A stretch of 64,000 nucleotides of DNA, from NCBI RefSeq assembly GCF_001898175.1, contig NZ_MKTH01000013.1:293795-357794 (forward strand). Direction: 5' to 3'. Positions 33,637-40,882 of this stretch are shown here, in pieces. Every line of letters begins with the position of its first letter. Within the stretch, counting starts at the first letter, position 1. Source of the DNA: Cellulomonas sp. 73-92 (GTDB lineage: Bacteria > Actinomycetota > Actinomycetes > Actinomycetales > Cellulomonadaceae). The position numbers and the translations under genes were made by a program. The notes beneath the pieces are model-generated. The model was not told where the DNA came from and did no database searches. It saw only the letters and a list, made by a program, of their open reading frames with translations.

Positions 33637-34611
33637 ATGGCATCCTCGCCGCTCGCCTCCCTACCGGCCCTCCGCGCCCTGAGCGGCACCGCCCTCGACA
33701 TCGCCCTTCGCCAGGATGCCGTCGCAACGACCGCCCAGCTGGAGTCGTGGGGCCTCACGCAGGAGCTCGCCTCGCGGCGAGCGCGCGATGGCGAATGGCA
33801 GCGCGTCTTCCGAGGCGTGTTCGTGCTGCAGTCCGGGGCTTCCTCCTGGCGGCAGCAGGCGCGCGCCGCGCTGCTGTACGCGGGGAGGGATGCCGCGCTG
33901 TCCCATCGATCGGCGGCGTTCGTCCGCGACGTCCTCCCCACGCCCGGTCCCGAGATCCACGTCACCGTGCCGCACGCACGGACCGTGTCCCGGCAGCCGG
34001 GGCTCGTCGTGCATCGCACCCGGCACATGCCATGGGCGGGCGGTGTCCTTCGGGCGGTCGACGAGGAGGAGGCCGTGCTGGGCCTCGTGTCCGGAGCCGC
34101 TACGGAGGACGAGCTCGTCGGACTCGTCTGCGACGCCGTGCGAGGTGGAGCGCGCCCGGACGTTCTGGCGCTGCGCATGGAGAGACGTCCGTGGCTTCGT
34201 CATCGTGCGCTGCTCGCGGCGGTGGTGGGCGCGGTCGCGGAAGGCATCGAGTCGCCGCTCGAGCACCGCTACCGACGGGACGTCGAGGGGGCACACGGTC
34301 TGCCGCGCGCGGTGGCGCAGAGGCGCGAGCAAGTCGACGGGCGGTGGATCCGCGCGGACCGTGTCTACGACGGGTTCGGTGTCCGCGTGGAGCTGGACGG
34401 CCAGCTGGCGCACCCGTTCGGAGCCACTGACAACGACGTCTGGCGCGACAACGGTGCTCTCCTGACCAGCGGGGACATCACGCTGCGGTACCGCTGGCGG
34501 CATGTCGCCGTGACGCCGTGCGAGGTCGCGCGGCAGGTGACCGTCGCCCTGCGCGCCGGCGGTTGGCGCGGGACGCCGCGCCCGTGCGGCGCCCGCTGCT
34601 CGGCCAGCTGA
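33637..34611 (+). CDS. AbiEi-like/DUF559-type protein (orphan)
   Basis: 324-aa protein with an N-terminal winged-helix segment (LDIALRQDAVATTAQLESWGLTQELASRRARDGEWQRVFRGVFVL) as in AbiEi-type antitoxin domains, and a C-terminal restriction-fold-like region of the DUF559 type: ESPLEHRYRRDVEGAHGLP and VYDGFGVRVELDGQLAH, with RDN and a final LRYRW. Pipelines name such proteins type IV toxin-antitoxin AbiEi family. No AbiEii nucleotidyltransferase toxin is next to it, so it is an orphan; many actinobacteria carry several. The third palindromic repeat copy follows it. DNA binding or nicking is possible but unproven. Confidence 0.65.
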   Translation: MASSPLASLPALRALSGTALDIALRQDAVATTAQLESWGLTQELASRRARDGEWQRVFRGVFVLQSGASSWRQQARAALLYAGRDAALSHRSAAFVRDVLPTPGPEIHVTVPHARTVSRQPGLVVHRTRHMPWAGGVLRAVDEEEAVLGLVSGAATEDELVGLVCDAVRGGARPDVLALRMERRPWLRHRALLAAVVGAVAEGIESPLEHRYRRDVEGAHGLPRAVAQRREQVDGRWIRADRVYDGFGVRVELDGQLAHPFGATDNDVWRDNGALLTSGDITLRYRWRHVAVTPCEVARQVTVALRAGGWRGTPRPCGARCSAS

Positions 34612-34632
34612 CCCGTTCCGAGTCCCCCCAGC

Positions 34633-34671
34633 GGGTGGACTTCCAGGCGAGTGGCGCCTGTAGGTCCACCC
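34633..34671. repeat. 39-bp palindromic repeat, copy 3
   Basis: Starts GGGTGGACTTCCAGGCG and ends CGCCTGTAGGTCCACCC, forming a 17-bp stem with two mismatches around a short loop. It is 21 bp beyond the AbiEi-like stop. Confidence 0.75.
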
Positions 34672-34716
34672 GTTCATGCAGGTATTCGCCAGACGAAGCC
34701 GCCTCCGGCGGTGCCC

Positions 34717-34757
34717 GAGCGGTCAGCCCGAGCGGTCAGCCCGACCGCCCGCTCGGG
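34717..34757. repeat. 13-bp tandem repeat with terminator-like hairpin
   Basis: GAGCGGTCAGCCC occurs at 34717-34729 and 34730-34742. CCCGAGCGG (34727-34735) can pair with CCGCTCGGG (34749-34757). It lies between two convergent genes and may terminate one of them. The rest of 34612-34954 shows no gene. Confidence 0.5.
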
Positions 34758-34954
34758 TGCTCGTGAGTGGACCGAGCCTCTGCCTGACGCGGACCGGGGT
34801 GTCCGCCTCGTCGTCGGGCATGTCCGCCTTGTCATCAGGCGGTCTGCCTCGCGGTCGGGGGCTACGTGGGGCGCTGAGCAGGCCGGTCGTTCGGCGCAGC
34901 GCGAGGGGTCTGGCCGGCGGGCCGAGCCCTTTCCCCAGCGAGGGGCGCGTCGGC

Positions 34955-36394
34955 TCAGCGGGCGATCAGCCAGGACAGGGTCGTCTGCGTGGTGACACCC
35001 AAGGGGTCGGGCGCCGGCGCGAGCACCGTCGGCGAGAGGTCCGGCGCAAGCCGGGTCAGCGACGGTGGCGTGATCCGCGCGGCGCACCCGGCCGAGGCGG
35101 CGACGTCGAGGTTCCCGCCGGCCGCGGCGAGCTGGAACGTGTCGGACCCCGGTGGCACCGGTACCTGCTGCAGCGCTGCGCCCGACCACTCCCACACGCT
35201 GTTGGGGCACACGTCGCCCATCGGGATCACGGCGTCGAGCGTGTACGCCGGGAACGCGATCGCGCCGGGCCGCACGGTGACGCCGACGACGCCGTTGAGC
35301 GCGAACGGCTGCCCGACGCCGAGCGTCGTGAGCGTCGTGCGCGCCGAGGTGTCGACATCGACCTGCACCAGCCGCGGGTTGCGCTGCACGATCGGGTCCG
35401 GGCCGGCGTGGTCGAAGCACGAGACCAGGACCGATCGATCGTCGAGCCATCCGAGCAGGGCGCACTCCCCGCCGGGCACCGCCAGGTCGACCGTGCTCCG
35501 CGCACCTGTCGCCAGGTCGAGCACGACGACCGAGTCCGCGGTCGGAGCCAGCGCGGCCACCCGGGTCTGGGACGGGCTGACCCGCGGCTTCGTCCAGTGG
35601 TCCCCCAGCTGCCCGACGAGGCGCGCTGACCCGCCCTGAGGCACGGCCCACAGCTGGACCGGGCCGGGGTCGAGGTTGGCCGTCCACAGGGTGGTGCCGT
35701 CGTCGAGCCGCCCCTCGTAGGCGCTGCCCGCAGGCAGGCCGAGGTCGTCGTGCGTCAGCGCGCCCGTGCGCAGGTCGAGCCAGCCGGTGAGGCTGCCGTC
35801 GACGCCCCACGGCCCGTAGCTGACGCGGGCACGCGTGTCGCCGGCCCGCCAGTCGAGCAGCTCGACGGACTGGTCGGCCGACAGGTCGACGAGCCGGTAG
35901 CGGGTGCCGTCCGGTGCGATGGCGACCACCGTGTGCACCACAGCCGCGGAGCTCGCTGGGTCGGCGGGCGCCGAGCGGTAGGCCGCCAGCACCCAGCCGG
36001 GACCGGTCGTGGCGAGCAGGCCGTCGGGTGCCGCCAGGGTCGTCGGGAGGCCCGGCGAGGCGGTCGGGGTCACGGCCGGCCCGGCGCTCGTCGTCGGACC
36101 GCTCGTCGGGGTCGGGGCCGGCGTCGGGGCCGGCGTCGGGGTGACCGACGTCGAGGGCGACTGGGCGGGAGGAGCCGGGGTGCGGTCCACGTGCGCGCCG
36201 AGCCAGGCGCCCGCCGCGACCGCGCCGGACGCGGCGATGCCGACGCCGGTCTCCACGGAGTGCCGCACGATGCGCCGCCGCCGGATGCGCGCCCTGGTCA
36301 GGGCGAAGGCCGCGGGGGTCGGCAGCAGGCCGCTCAGCGTTCGGGCGCGGTCGTCGACGGCGTCCGCGAGCAGGTCGGCGATGTCACGAGTCAC
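34955..36394 (-). CDS. Membrane-anchored beta-propeller-like protein, partner of an ECF sigma factor
   Basis: 479-aa protein. A cytoplasmic N-terminus of about 45 residues (MTRDIADLLADAVDDRARTLSG...) is followed by one membrane helix (TGVGIAASGAVAAGAWLGAHV), a Pro/Thr-rich linker (TPTPAPTPAPTPTSGPT) and a large outer domain with repeated LDLxTG-like blades (TGWLDLRTGALTHDD, VVVLDLATGARSTVD), suggesting a propeller fold. It overlaps the sigma gene by 11 bp. This is the usual layout for SigE-type sigma factors and their membrane anti-sigma or signal partners, so the N-terminus may bind the sigma factor. No named family is recognised. Confidence 0.7.
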   Translation of the reverse strand: MTRDIADLLADAVDDRARTLSGLLPTPAAFALTRARIRRRRIVRHSVETGVGIAASGAVAAGAWLGAHVDRTPAPPAQSPSTSVTPTPAPTPAPTPTSGPTTSAGPAVTPTASPGLPTTLAAPDGLLATTGPGWVLAAYRSAPADPASSAAVVHTVVAIAPDGTRYRLVDLSADQSVELLDWRAGDTRARVSYGPWGVDGSLTGWLDLRTGALTHDDLGLPAGSAYEGRLDDGTTLWTANLDPGPVQLWAVPQGGSARLVGQLGDHWTKPRVSPSQTRVAALAPTADSVVVLDLATGARSTVDLAVPGGECALLGWLDDRSVLVSCFDHAGPDPIVQRNPRLVQVDVDTSARTTLTTLGVGQPFALNGVVGVTVRPGAIAFPAYTLDAVIPMGDVCPNSVWEWSGAALQQVPVPPGSDTFQLAAAGGNLDVAASAGCAARITPPSLTRLAPDLSPTVLAPAPDPLGVTTQTTLSWLIAR

Positions 36395-36923
36395 GGCGAT
36401 CGTCCTCCTTCACCAGCACCACGGGGGTGCGCTCCGGCGGCACGGCCGCTCCCAGGACACGCGTCAGCGTCGCCATCCCGTCGGCGACGTACCGCTTCAC
36501 CGAACCCTCCGACAGGCCGAGCACCCGCGCCGTCTCGTGGACGGAGAGGTCCTCGAGGTGCCGCAGCACCACGCAGGCGCGCTGCCGGGGCGAGAGCAGC
36601 GCCAGGGCACACTCGACCGACCCGGGCAGGCCGCCCTCGTCGGACAGCGCCGGCGCGTCGTAGGCCACCCGGCCGAGCGCCACCCGCTCGCGAGCGCCCT
36701 TGCGCGTCCGGTCGACGAACCGGCTGACGATCGCCCGGCGCACGTACTGCTCGGCCTGCGCCGCCGTATCGAACCGCGCACGTCCACCGAAGGTCGCCAC
36801 GAGCGCGTCCTGCACCAGGTCCTCGGCGTCCGCGCGCGAGCGCGTCAGCAGCATCGCGCGGGCCACCAGCTGCGGGTAGCGCTCGCGCGCCACCACCTCG
36901 AGCATGGGTTCCCATCCGGCCAC
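36384..36923 (-). CDS. ECF sigma factor, SigE-like
   Basis: 179-aa extracytoplasmic-function sigma factor. Region 2 is YPQLVARAMLLTRSRADAEDLVQDALVATF, and region 4 is LALLSPRQRACVVLRHLEDLSVHETARVLGLSEGSVKRYV with its helix-turn-helix. The N-terminal YxxLVRxAxxLT form is typical of the actinobacterial SigE-like group. GTG 36923 has GGGAGG six bases upstream and is preferred over ATG 36905. The overlapping downstream gene encodes a membrane protein likely to control it. Confidence 0.88.
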   Translation of the reverse strand: MAGWEPMLEVVARERYPQLVARAMLLTRSRADAEDLVQDALVATFGGRARFDTAAQAEQYVRRAIVSRFVDRTRKGARERVALGRVAYDAPALSDEGGLPGSVECALALLSPRQRACVVLRHLEDLSVHETARVLGLSEGSVKRYVADGMATLTRVLGAAVPPERTPVVLVKEDDRRDS

Positions 36924-37012
36924 CTCGCGCCTCCCTTCATCGGAAGAACGCCCGGCACCCTGCGCAGGGTTGTCCCCAGTCTCCCAACCCGGGCCGCCGC
37001 CGGCCCGGGACC

Positions 37013-37018
37013 TACCAT
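37013..37018 (+). promoter_or_regulatory. -10 element TACCAT, leaderless layout
   Basis: TACCAT is followed by six bases and then the ATG of the YbaK-like gene. Confidence 0.5.
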
Positions 37019-37024
37019 CACCGC

Positions 37025-37501
37025 ATGTCCCTGGAGACGGCGCGCGCCCACCTCGCCAGCTACGGCCGGGCCGACGACGTCATCGAGACGGCTCGCTCGT
37101 CGGCCACGGTGGAGCTCGCGGCGGCCGCGCTCGGGGTCGAACCGCGGCGGATCGCCAAGACGCTGAGCTTCCGCGGCGCGTCGCCGGAGACGGCGATCCT
37201 CGTGATCACGGCCGGGGACGCCCGTGTGGACAACGCGGCGTTCAAGGCAGCCTTCGGCCTCAAGGCGCGCATGCTCGTGGCCGACGAGGTCCTCCGCCTG
37301 ACCGGGCACGAGCCCGGCGGGGTATGCCCGTTCGGCAACCCACCGGCCGCCACCGTGTACCTGGACACGTCGCTGCAGCGGTTCGACACCGTGTTCCCGG
37401 CGTGCGGGAGCGCCGCCTCGGCGATCGAGCTGACGTGCGAGGAGCTGCGCGTCCTGGGCCGCGCCCACGGCTGGGTGGCCGTCACGACGATCCCGTCGTA
37501 G
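37025..37501 (+). CDS. YbaK/EbsC-family aminoacyl-tRNA deacylase
   Basis: 158-aa editing-domain protein that hydrolyses misacylated tRNAs such as Cys- or Ser-tRNA(Pro). Family residues include the Lys in RRIAKTLSFRG near residue 47, AFGLKARML, GHEPGGVCPFG near residue 100 and VFPACGSAASAIEL near residue 120. The length is typical. The ATG has no Shine-Dalgarno sequence but has a well-placed TACCAT. It may share its region with the MFS gene, which has its own promoter. Confidence 0.85.
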   Translation: MSLETARAHLASYGRADDVIETARSSATVELAAAALGVEPRRIAKTLSFRGASPETAILVITAGDARVDNAAFKAAFGLKARMLVADEVLRLTGHEPGGVCPFGNPPAATVYLDTSLQRFDTVFPACGSAASAIELTCEELRVLGRAHGWVAVTTIPS

Positions 37502-37523
37502 AGGGCCAGCGCCGCCGAACCCC

Positions 37524-37529
37524 TAGCCT
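37524..37529 (+). promoter_or_regulatory. -10 element TAGCCT, leaderless layout
   Basis: TAGCCT is separated by six bases from the in-frame GTG at 37536. Confidence 0.45.
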
Positions 37530-37535
37530 GTGCAG

Positions 37536-38864
37536 GTGCAGGTGATCGGCGACCTCAAGGCGCTCTGGCCGCTCGTCGGGTTCCGCCGGCTGCTGACCGT
37601 GCGGCTCGTCAGCCAGTGCGCCGACGGCATGTTCACCGTCGGCCTGGCGACGCTGTTCTTCTTCTCGCCGGAGAACGCCACCACGGCGGGCAAGGTCGCC
37701 GCCGCGTTCGCCGTGCTGCTGCTGCCGTTCACGATCGTCGGGCCCTGGGCCGGCGTCTTCCTCGACCGGTGGCGGCGCCGTCAGGTGCTCGTCGTCGGCA
37801 ACCTCGTCCGCGTGGTGCTGACCCTGGTCGTGGCGCTGCTCATGATCACCGTCGGCGTCGGCCCAGCCGTGTACGTCCTGGCCCTGGCAACGCTCAGCGT
37901 CAACCGCTTCCTCCTCGCCGCGCTGTCGGCGTCCCAGCCGAAGGTCGTCCCGGCCGAGCTGCTGCTCACCGCGAACTCGGTCTCGCCGACCTTGGGCTCG
38001 GTCGCCAGCTTCGTCGGCGGCGGTGTCGGCGCCGGGCTCAGCCTCGTCATGGCCGAGGGACGCGGCCGCGACGCCGTCGCCCTGGTCGTCGCGGCCGCGC
38101 TCCAGGCGACCGCGGCCACCCTGGCGCTGCGCCTCGGCCGGGACCAGCTAGGGCCCGACGAGCCCAGCGCCGCCCCGGTGAGCAAGGCCCTCGGTGTCGT
38201 CGGGCACGGCCTGGCCGACGGCGCCCGCTACCTCGTCGCGCGCCGCACGCCCGCGCAGGCGCTGGCGATCATGGCGTGGCACCGCCTGCTGTACGGCGTC
38301 GTGCTCATGGCGAGCATCCTCATCTCGCGCAACCTGCTCAACGACCCCGCCGACCTGAGCAAGGGCATCGCGACGTTCGCGACGATCGTCGCCGCCACCG
38401 GTGCCGGCTTCTTCGTCGCGGTCGTCGTCACCCCGGTGGTGTCGCCGCGGCTCGGCGGCCCGCACCGCTGGATCGTCGTCTGCCTGCTCGTCGCGACGCT
38501 GTCCCAGGTGCTGCTGGTCATCAACGTGCGGCTGCCCGAGGTGATCGCGGGCGCCGTGGTGCTCGGCTTCGCCGCGCAGGCCGCGAAGATCGCCGTCGAC
38601 ACGATCGTGCAGCGGGACACCGCCGACGCGTACCGCGGCCGGGCCTTCGCCCTGTACGACGTCCTCTACAACGCCGCGTTCGTCGGCGCGGCCGCGTTCG
38701 GCGCCGTCGCGCTGCCCGACACCGGCTGGTCCCGCGGCACCTTCGCGGCGCTCGCCGCGGCGTACCTGGCCGGGGCGGTGCTCTACTGGCGCGCGCCGTC
38801 CTCGCCCGCGGACGTGGACCGGGACGCCCACCAGGAGCGCAGCTCCGAAGCCGCCACGTCCTGA
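37536..38864 (+). CDS. MFS transporter
   Basis: 442-aa major facilitator protein with about twelve helices. The first half carries FLDRWRRRQVLVVGNLVR, the MFS loop 2-3 motif, after LLPFTIVGPWAGV. It resembles the enterobactin-exporter-like MFS_3 group, but substrate is unknown. GTG 37536 is chosen for its -10 spacing; GTG 37530 is two codons upstream. The last 82 bp overlap the 3' end of the CCA enzyme gene on the other strand, so the two transcripts are antisense there. Confidence 0.83.
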   Translation: MQVIGDLKALWPLVGFRRLLTVRLVSQCADGMFTVGLATLFFFSPENATTAGKVAAAFAVLLLPFTIVGPWAGVFLDRWRRRQVLVVGNLVRVVLTLVVALLMITVGVGPAVYVLALATLSVNRFLLAALSASQPKVVPAELLLTANSVSPTLGSVASFVGGGVGAGLSLVMAEGRGRDAVALVVAAALQATAATLALRLGRDQLGPDEPSAAPVSKALGVVGHGLADGARYLVARRTPAQALAIMAWHRLLYGVVLMASILISRNLLNDPADLSKGIATFATIVAATGAGFFVAVVVTPVVSPRLGGPHRWIVVCLLVATLSQVLLVINVRLPEVIAGAVVLGFAAQAAKIAVDTIVQRDTADAYRGRAFALYDVLYNAAFVGAAAFGAVALPDTGWSRGTFAALAAAYLAGAVLYWRAPSSPADVDRDAHQERSSEAATS

Positions 38865-40318
38865 CCGAGCGGGCCGCGGTCCATCCGCAGCTCCAGCAGG
38901 TGCCGGTACGCCTCGCCGACCTCGCGCCCCGGCGGGATCTGCAGGATCGCCATGATCTGCGTGCCGTCGAGGTCGGGCCGGATGGCCGCCAGCTCCTCCT
39001 GCTCGCGCAGCCGCGCGATGCGCTCCTCGAGGTCGTCGTACGCCGCCGCCAGGCGGGCCGCCTTCGCACGGTTCCGGGTGGTGCAGTCCGAGCGGGTCAG
39101 CCGGTGGAGGCGCTCGAGCAGCGGGCCGGCGTCCGTGACGTAGCGGCGCACCGCCGAGTCGGTCCAGCCGGTCTCCCCGTAGCCGTGGAACCGCAGGTGC
39201 AGCTCGACGAGGCGGGCGACGTCGTGGATGGTCACCTTGTCGAAGCGCAGCTCCGCGAGCCGCTTGGCGGTCAGCTTCGCGCCGACCACCTCGTGGTGGT
39301 GGAACGAGACCCCGCCGCCCGACTCGAAGCGCCGGGTGCGCGGCTTGCCGATGTCGTGCAGCAGCGCGGCCAGGCGCAGCACGAGGTCGGGGCCCGGGAC
39401 CGGTCCGGACGGCCCGGTCTCCAGCGCGATCGCCTGGTCCAGCACGGTGAGCGTGTGCTCGTAGACGTCCTTGTGGCGGTGGTGCTCGTCGATCTCCAGG
39501 CGCAGCGCCGGCAGCTCGGGCACGACGAGGTCCGCCAAGCCGCTGTCGACGAGCACCTGCAGGCCCGGACGCGGCCGGTCGGCCAGCAGGAGCTTGGTCA
39601 GCTCGTCGCGCACCCGCTCGGCGGAGACGATCGCGATCCGCTCCTTGAGGGCACCGATCGCCGCGAACGTCTCGGGCTCCACCTCGAACCCCAGCTGAGC
39701 GGCGAACCGCGCCGCGCGCAGCATCCGCAGCGGGTCGTCGTCGAACGACTGCGTCGCCGCCACGGGCGTGCGCAGCACCCGACGGGCGAGGTCGGCCAGC
39801 CCGTCGAAGGGGTCGACGAACTCCAGGGTCGGCATCCGGACCGCCATCGCGTTGACCGTGAAGTCACGGCGCGACAGGTCGCCCTCGAGGGTGTCGCCGT
39901 AGACGACCTCCGGCTTGCGCGAGCCCGGGTCGTACGCGTCGGTGCGGTAGGTGGTGACCTCGACGACGACGTCCGGCTCGCCACCCTTGCCGAAACGCCG
40001 CGCGCCGAGCGTGCCGAAGCGCTTGCCGACGTCCCAGTGCGCGCTGCCCCAGCCGGCCAGCAGCGCCTGCGTCTCGTCGGGCGTCGCCGACGTCGCGAAG
40101 TCCAGGTCGGCGCTGCGCCGGCCCAGGAACGCGTCACGGACCGGGCCGCCGACGAGCGCCAGCTCGTGCCCCGCCGCGGTGAACCGGCGCCCCAGCTCGA
40201 GGGCGTCCGGGGCCAGCCGCGCGAGGGTGGACACGGCGCGGCGGCGCAGCACGTCGGTGGCGTCGGTGGGTGGCACCGGAACAGCCTGCCAGACACGCGG
40301 GGGTCCGGAGCGAGTCAT
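38783..40318 (-). CDS. cca: CCA tRNA nucleotidyltransferase
   Basis: 511-aa enzyme that adds or repairs the 3' CCA of tRNAs. The nucleotidyltransferase domain has LVGGPVRDAFLGRRSADLDFATSA with the catalytic DxD, RRDFTVNAMA and FDDDPLRMLRAARF. A C-terminal HD domain follows (LLHDIGKPRTRRFE, HHHEVVGA). It is the usual actinobacterial neighbour of the NUDIX gene, divergent from it with 21 bp between the starts. The start is uncertain: ATG 40318 or GTG 40276, both in frame. The 3' end overlaps the MFS gene by 82 bp. Confidence 0.92.
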   Translation of the reverse strand: MTRSGPPRVWQAVPVPPTDATDVLRRRAVSTLARLAPDALELGRRFTAAGHELALVGGPVRDAFLGRRSADLDFATSATPDETQALLAGWGSAHWDVGKRFGTLGARRFGKGGEPDVVVEVTTYRTDAYDPGSRKPEVVYGDTLEGDLSRRDFTVNAMAVRMPTLEFVDPFDGLADLARRVLRTPVAATQSFDDDPLRMLRAARFAAQLGFEVEPETFAAIGALKERIAIVSAERVRDELTKLLLADRPRPGLQVLVDSGLADLVVPELPALRLEIDEHHRHKDVYEHTLTVLDQAIALETGPSGPVPGPDLVLRLAALLHDIGKPRTRRFESGGGVSFHHHEVVGAKLTAKRLAELRFDKVTIHDVARLVELHLRFHGYGETGWTDSAVRRYVTDAGPLLERLHRLTRSDCTTRNRAKAARLAAAYDDLEERIARLREQEELAAIRPDLDGTQIMAILQIPPGREVGEAYRHLLELRMDRGPLGQDVAASELRSWWASRSTSAGEDGARQ

Positions 40319-40327
40319 GCGACTCGT

Positions 40328-40333
40328 TACAGT
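40328..40333 (+). promoter_or_regulatory. -10 element TACAGT in the cca-NUDIX divergent promoter
   Basis: TACAGT is followed by six bases and the ATG at 40340. An inverted repeat GAGTC-ATGC-GACTC (40312-40325) covers the divergent cca start. Confidence 0.5.
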
Positions 40334-40339
40334 GTCGGC

Positions 40340-40882
40340 ATGCCCAGCGGTGACAACGGCCCGGAGCGGGTACCCGCGCCGCCCGGCGGACACCGCCTGC
40401 GGATCGCCCCGGCCGAGCCGCCGATCCCCACCACCACCCTTCCGATCGTCGACGAGACGTCGGCCGGCGGGCTCGTCGTCACCCTGCAGGGCGGGGTCCA
40501 CGTCGCCGCCGTCATCGCCCGCCGCAACCGGGCCGGCCGCCTCGAGTGGTGCCTGCCCAAGGGGCACCTCGAGGGCGACGAGACGCCGGAGCAGGCCGCG
40601 GTCCGCGAGATCGCCGAGGAGACCGGGATCCGGGGACGGGTGCTGCGCCGGCTCGGCGTCATCGACTACTGGTTCAGCGGCGAGGACCGCCGCGTGCACA
40701 AGGTGGTGCACCACTTCCTGCTCGGCGCCGTGGACGGGGAGCTCTCCGTCGCCGGGGACCCGGACGGTGAGGTGGAGGACGTCGAGTGGGTGCCGGTGCT
40801 CGCGCTGCCGGAGCGGTTGGCGTACCCCAACGAGCGACGCCTCGCCGAGACGGCTCACGCGGCGCTGACCGAGTCCCCGTGA
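40340..40882 (+). CDS. NUDIX hydrolase
   Basis: 180-aa pyrophosphohydrolase. The NUDIX box GHLEGDETPEQAAVREIAEETG (written to fit GX5EX7REUXEEXG) begins near residue 75, after a proline-rich lead of about 40 residues. It is the conserved member found beside cca and the DUF6049 gene near actinobacterial origins. The substrate, a nucleotide or capped/diphosphate metabolite, is not known. The stop overlaps the DUF6049 GTG by four bases. Confidence 0.88.
   Translation: MPSGDNGPERVPAPPGGHRLRIAPAEPPIPTTTLPIVDETSAGGLVVTLQGGVHVAAVIARRNRAGRLEWCLPKGHLEGDETPEQAAVREIAEETGIRGRVLRRLGVIDYWFSGEDRRVHKVVHHFLLGAVDGELSVAGDPDGEVEDVEWVPVLALPERLAYPNERRLAETAHAALTESP

Noticed and set aside
33294..34671. CRISPR array
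   Set aside because: The repeats are palindromes hundreds of bases apart with a gene between, not evenly spaced short direct repeats, and no cas genes are near.
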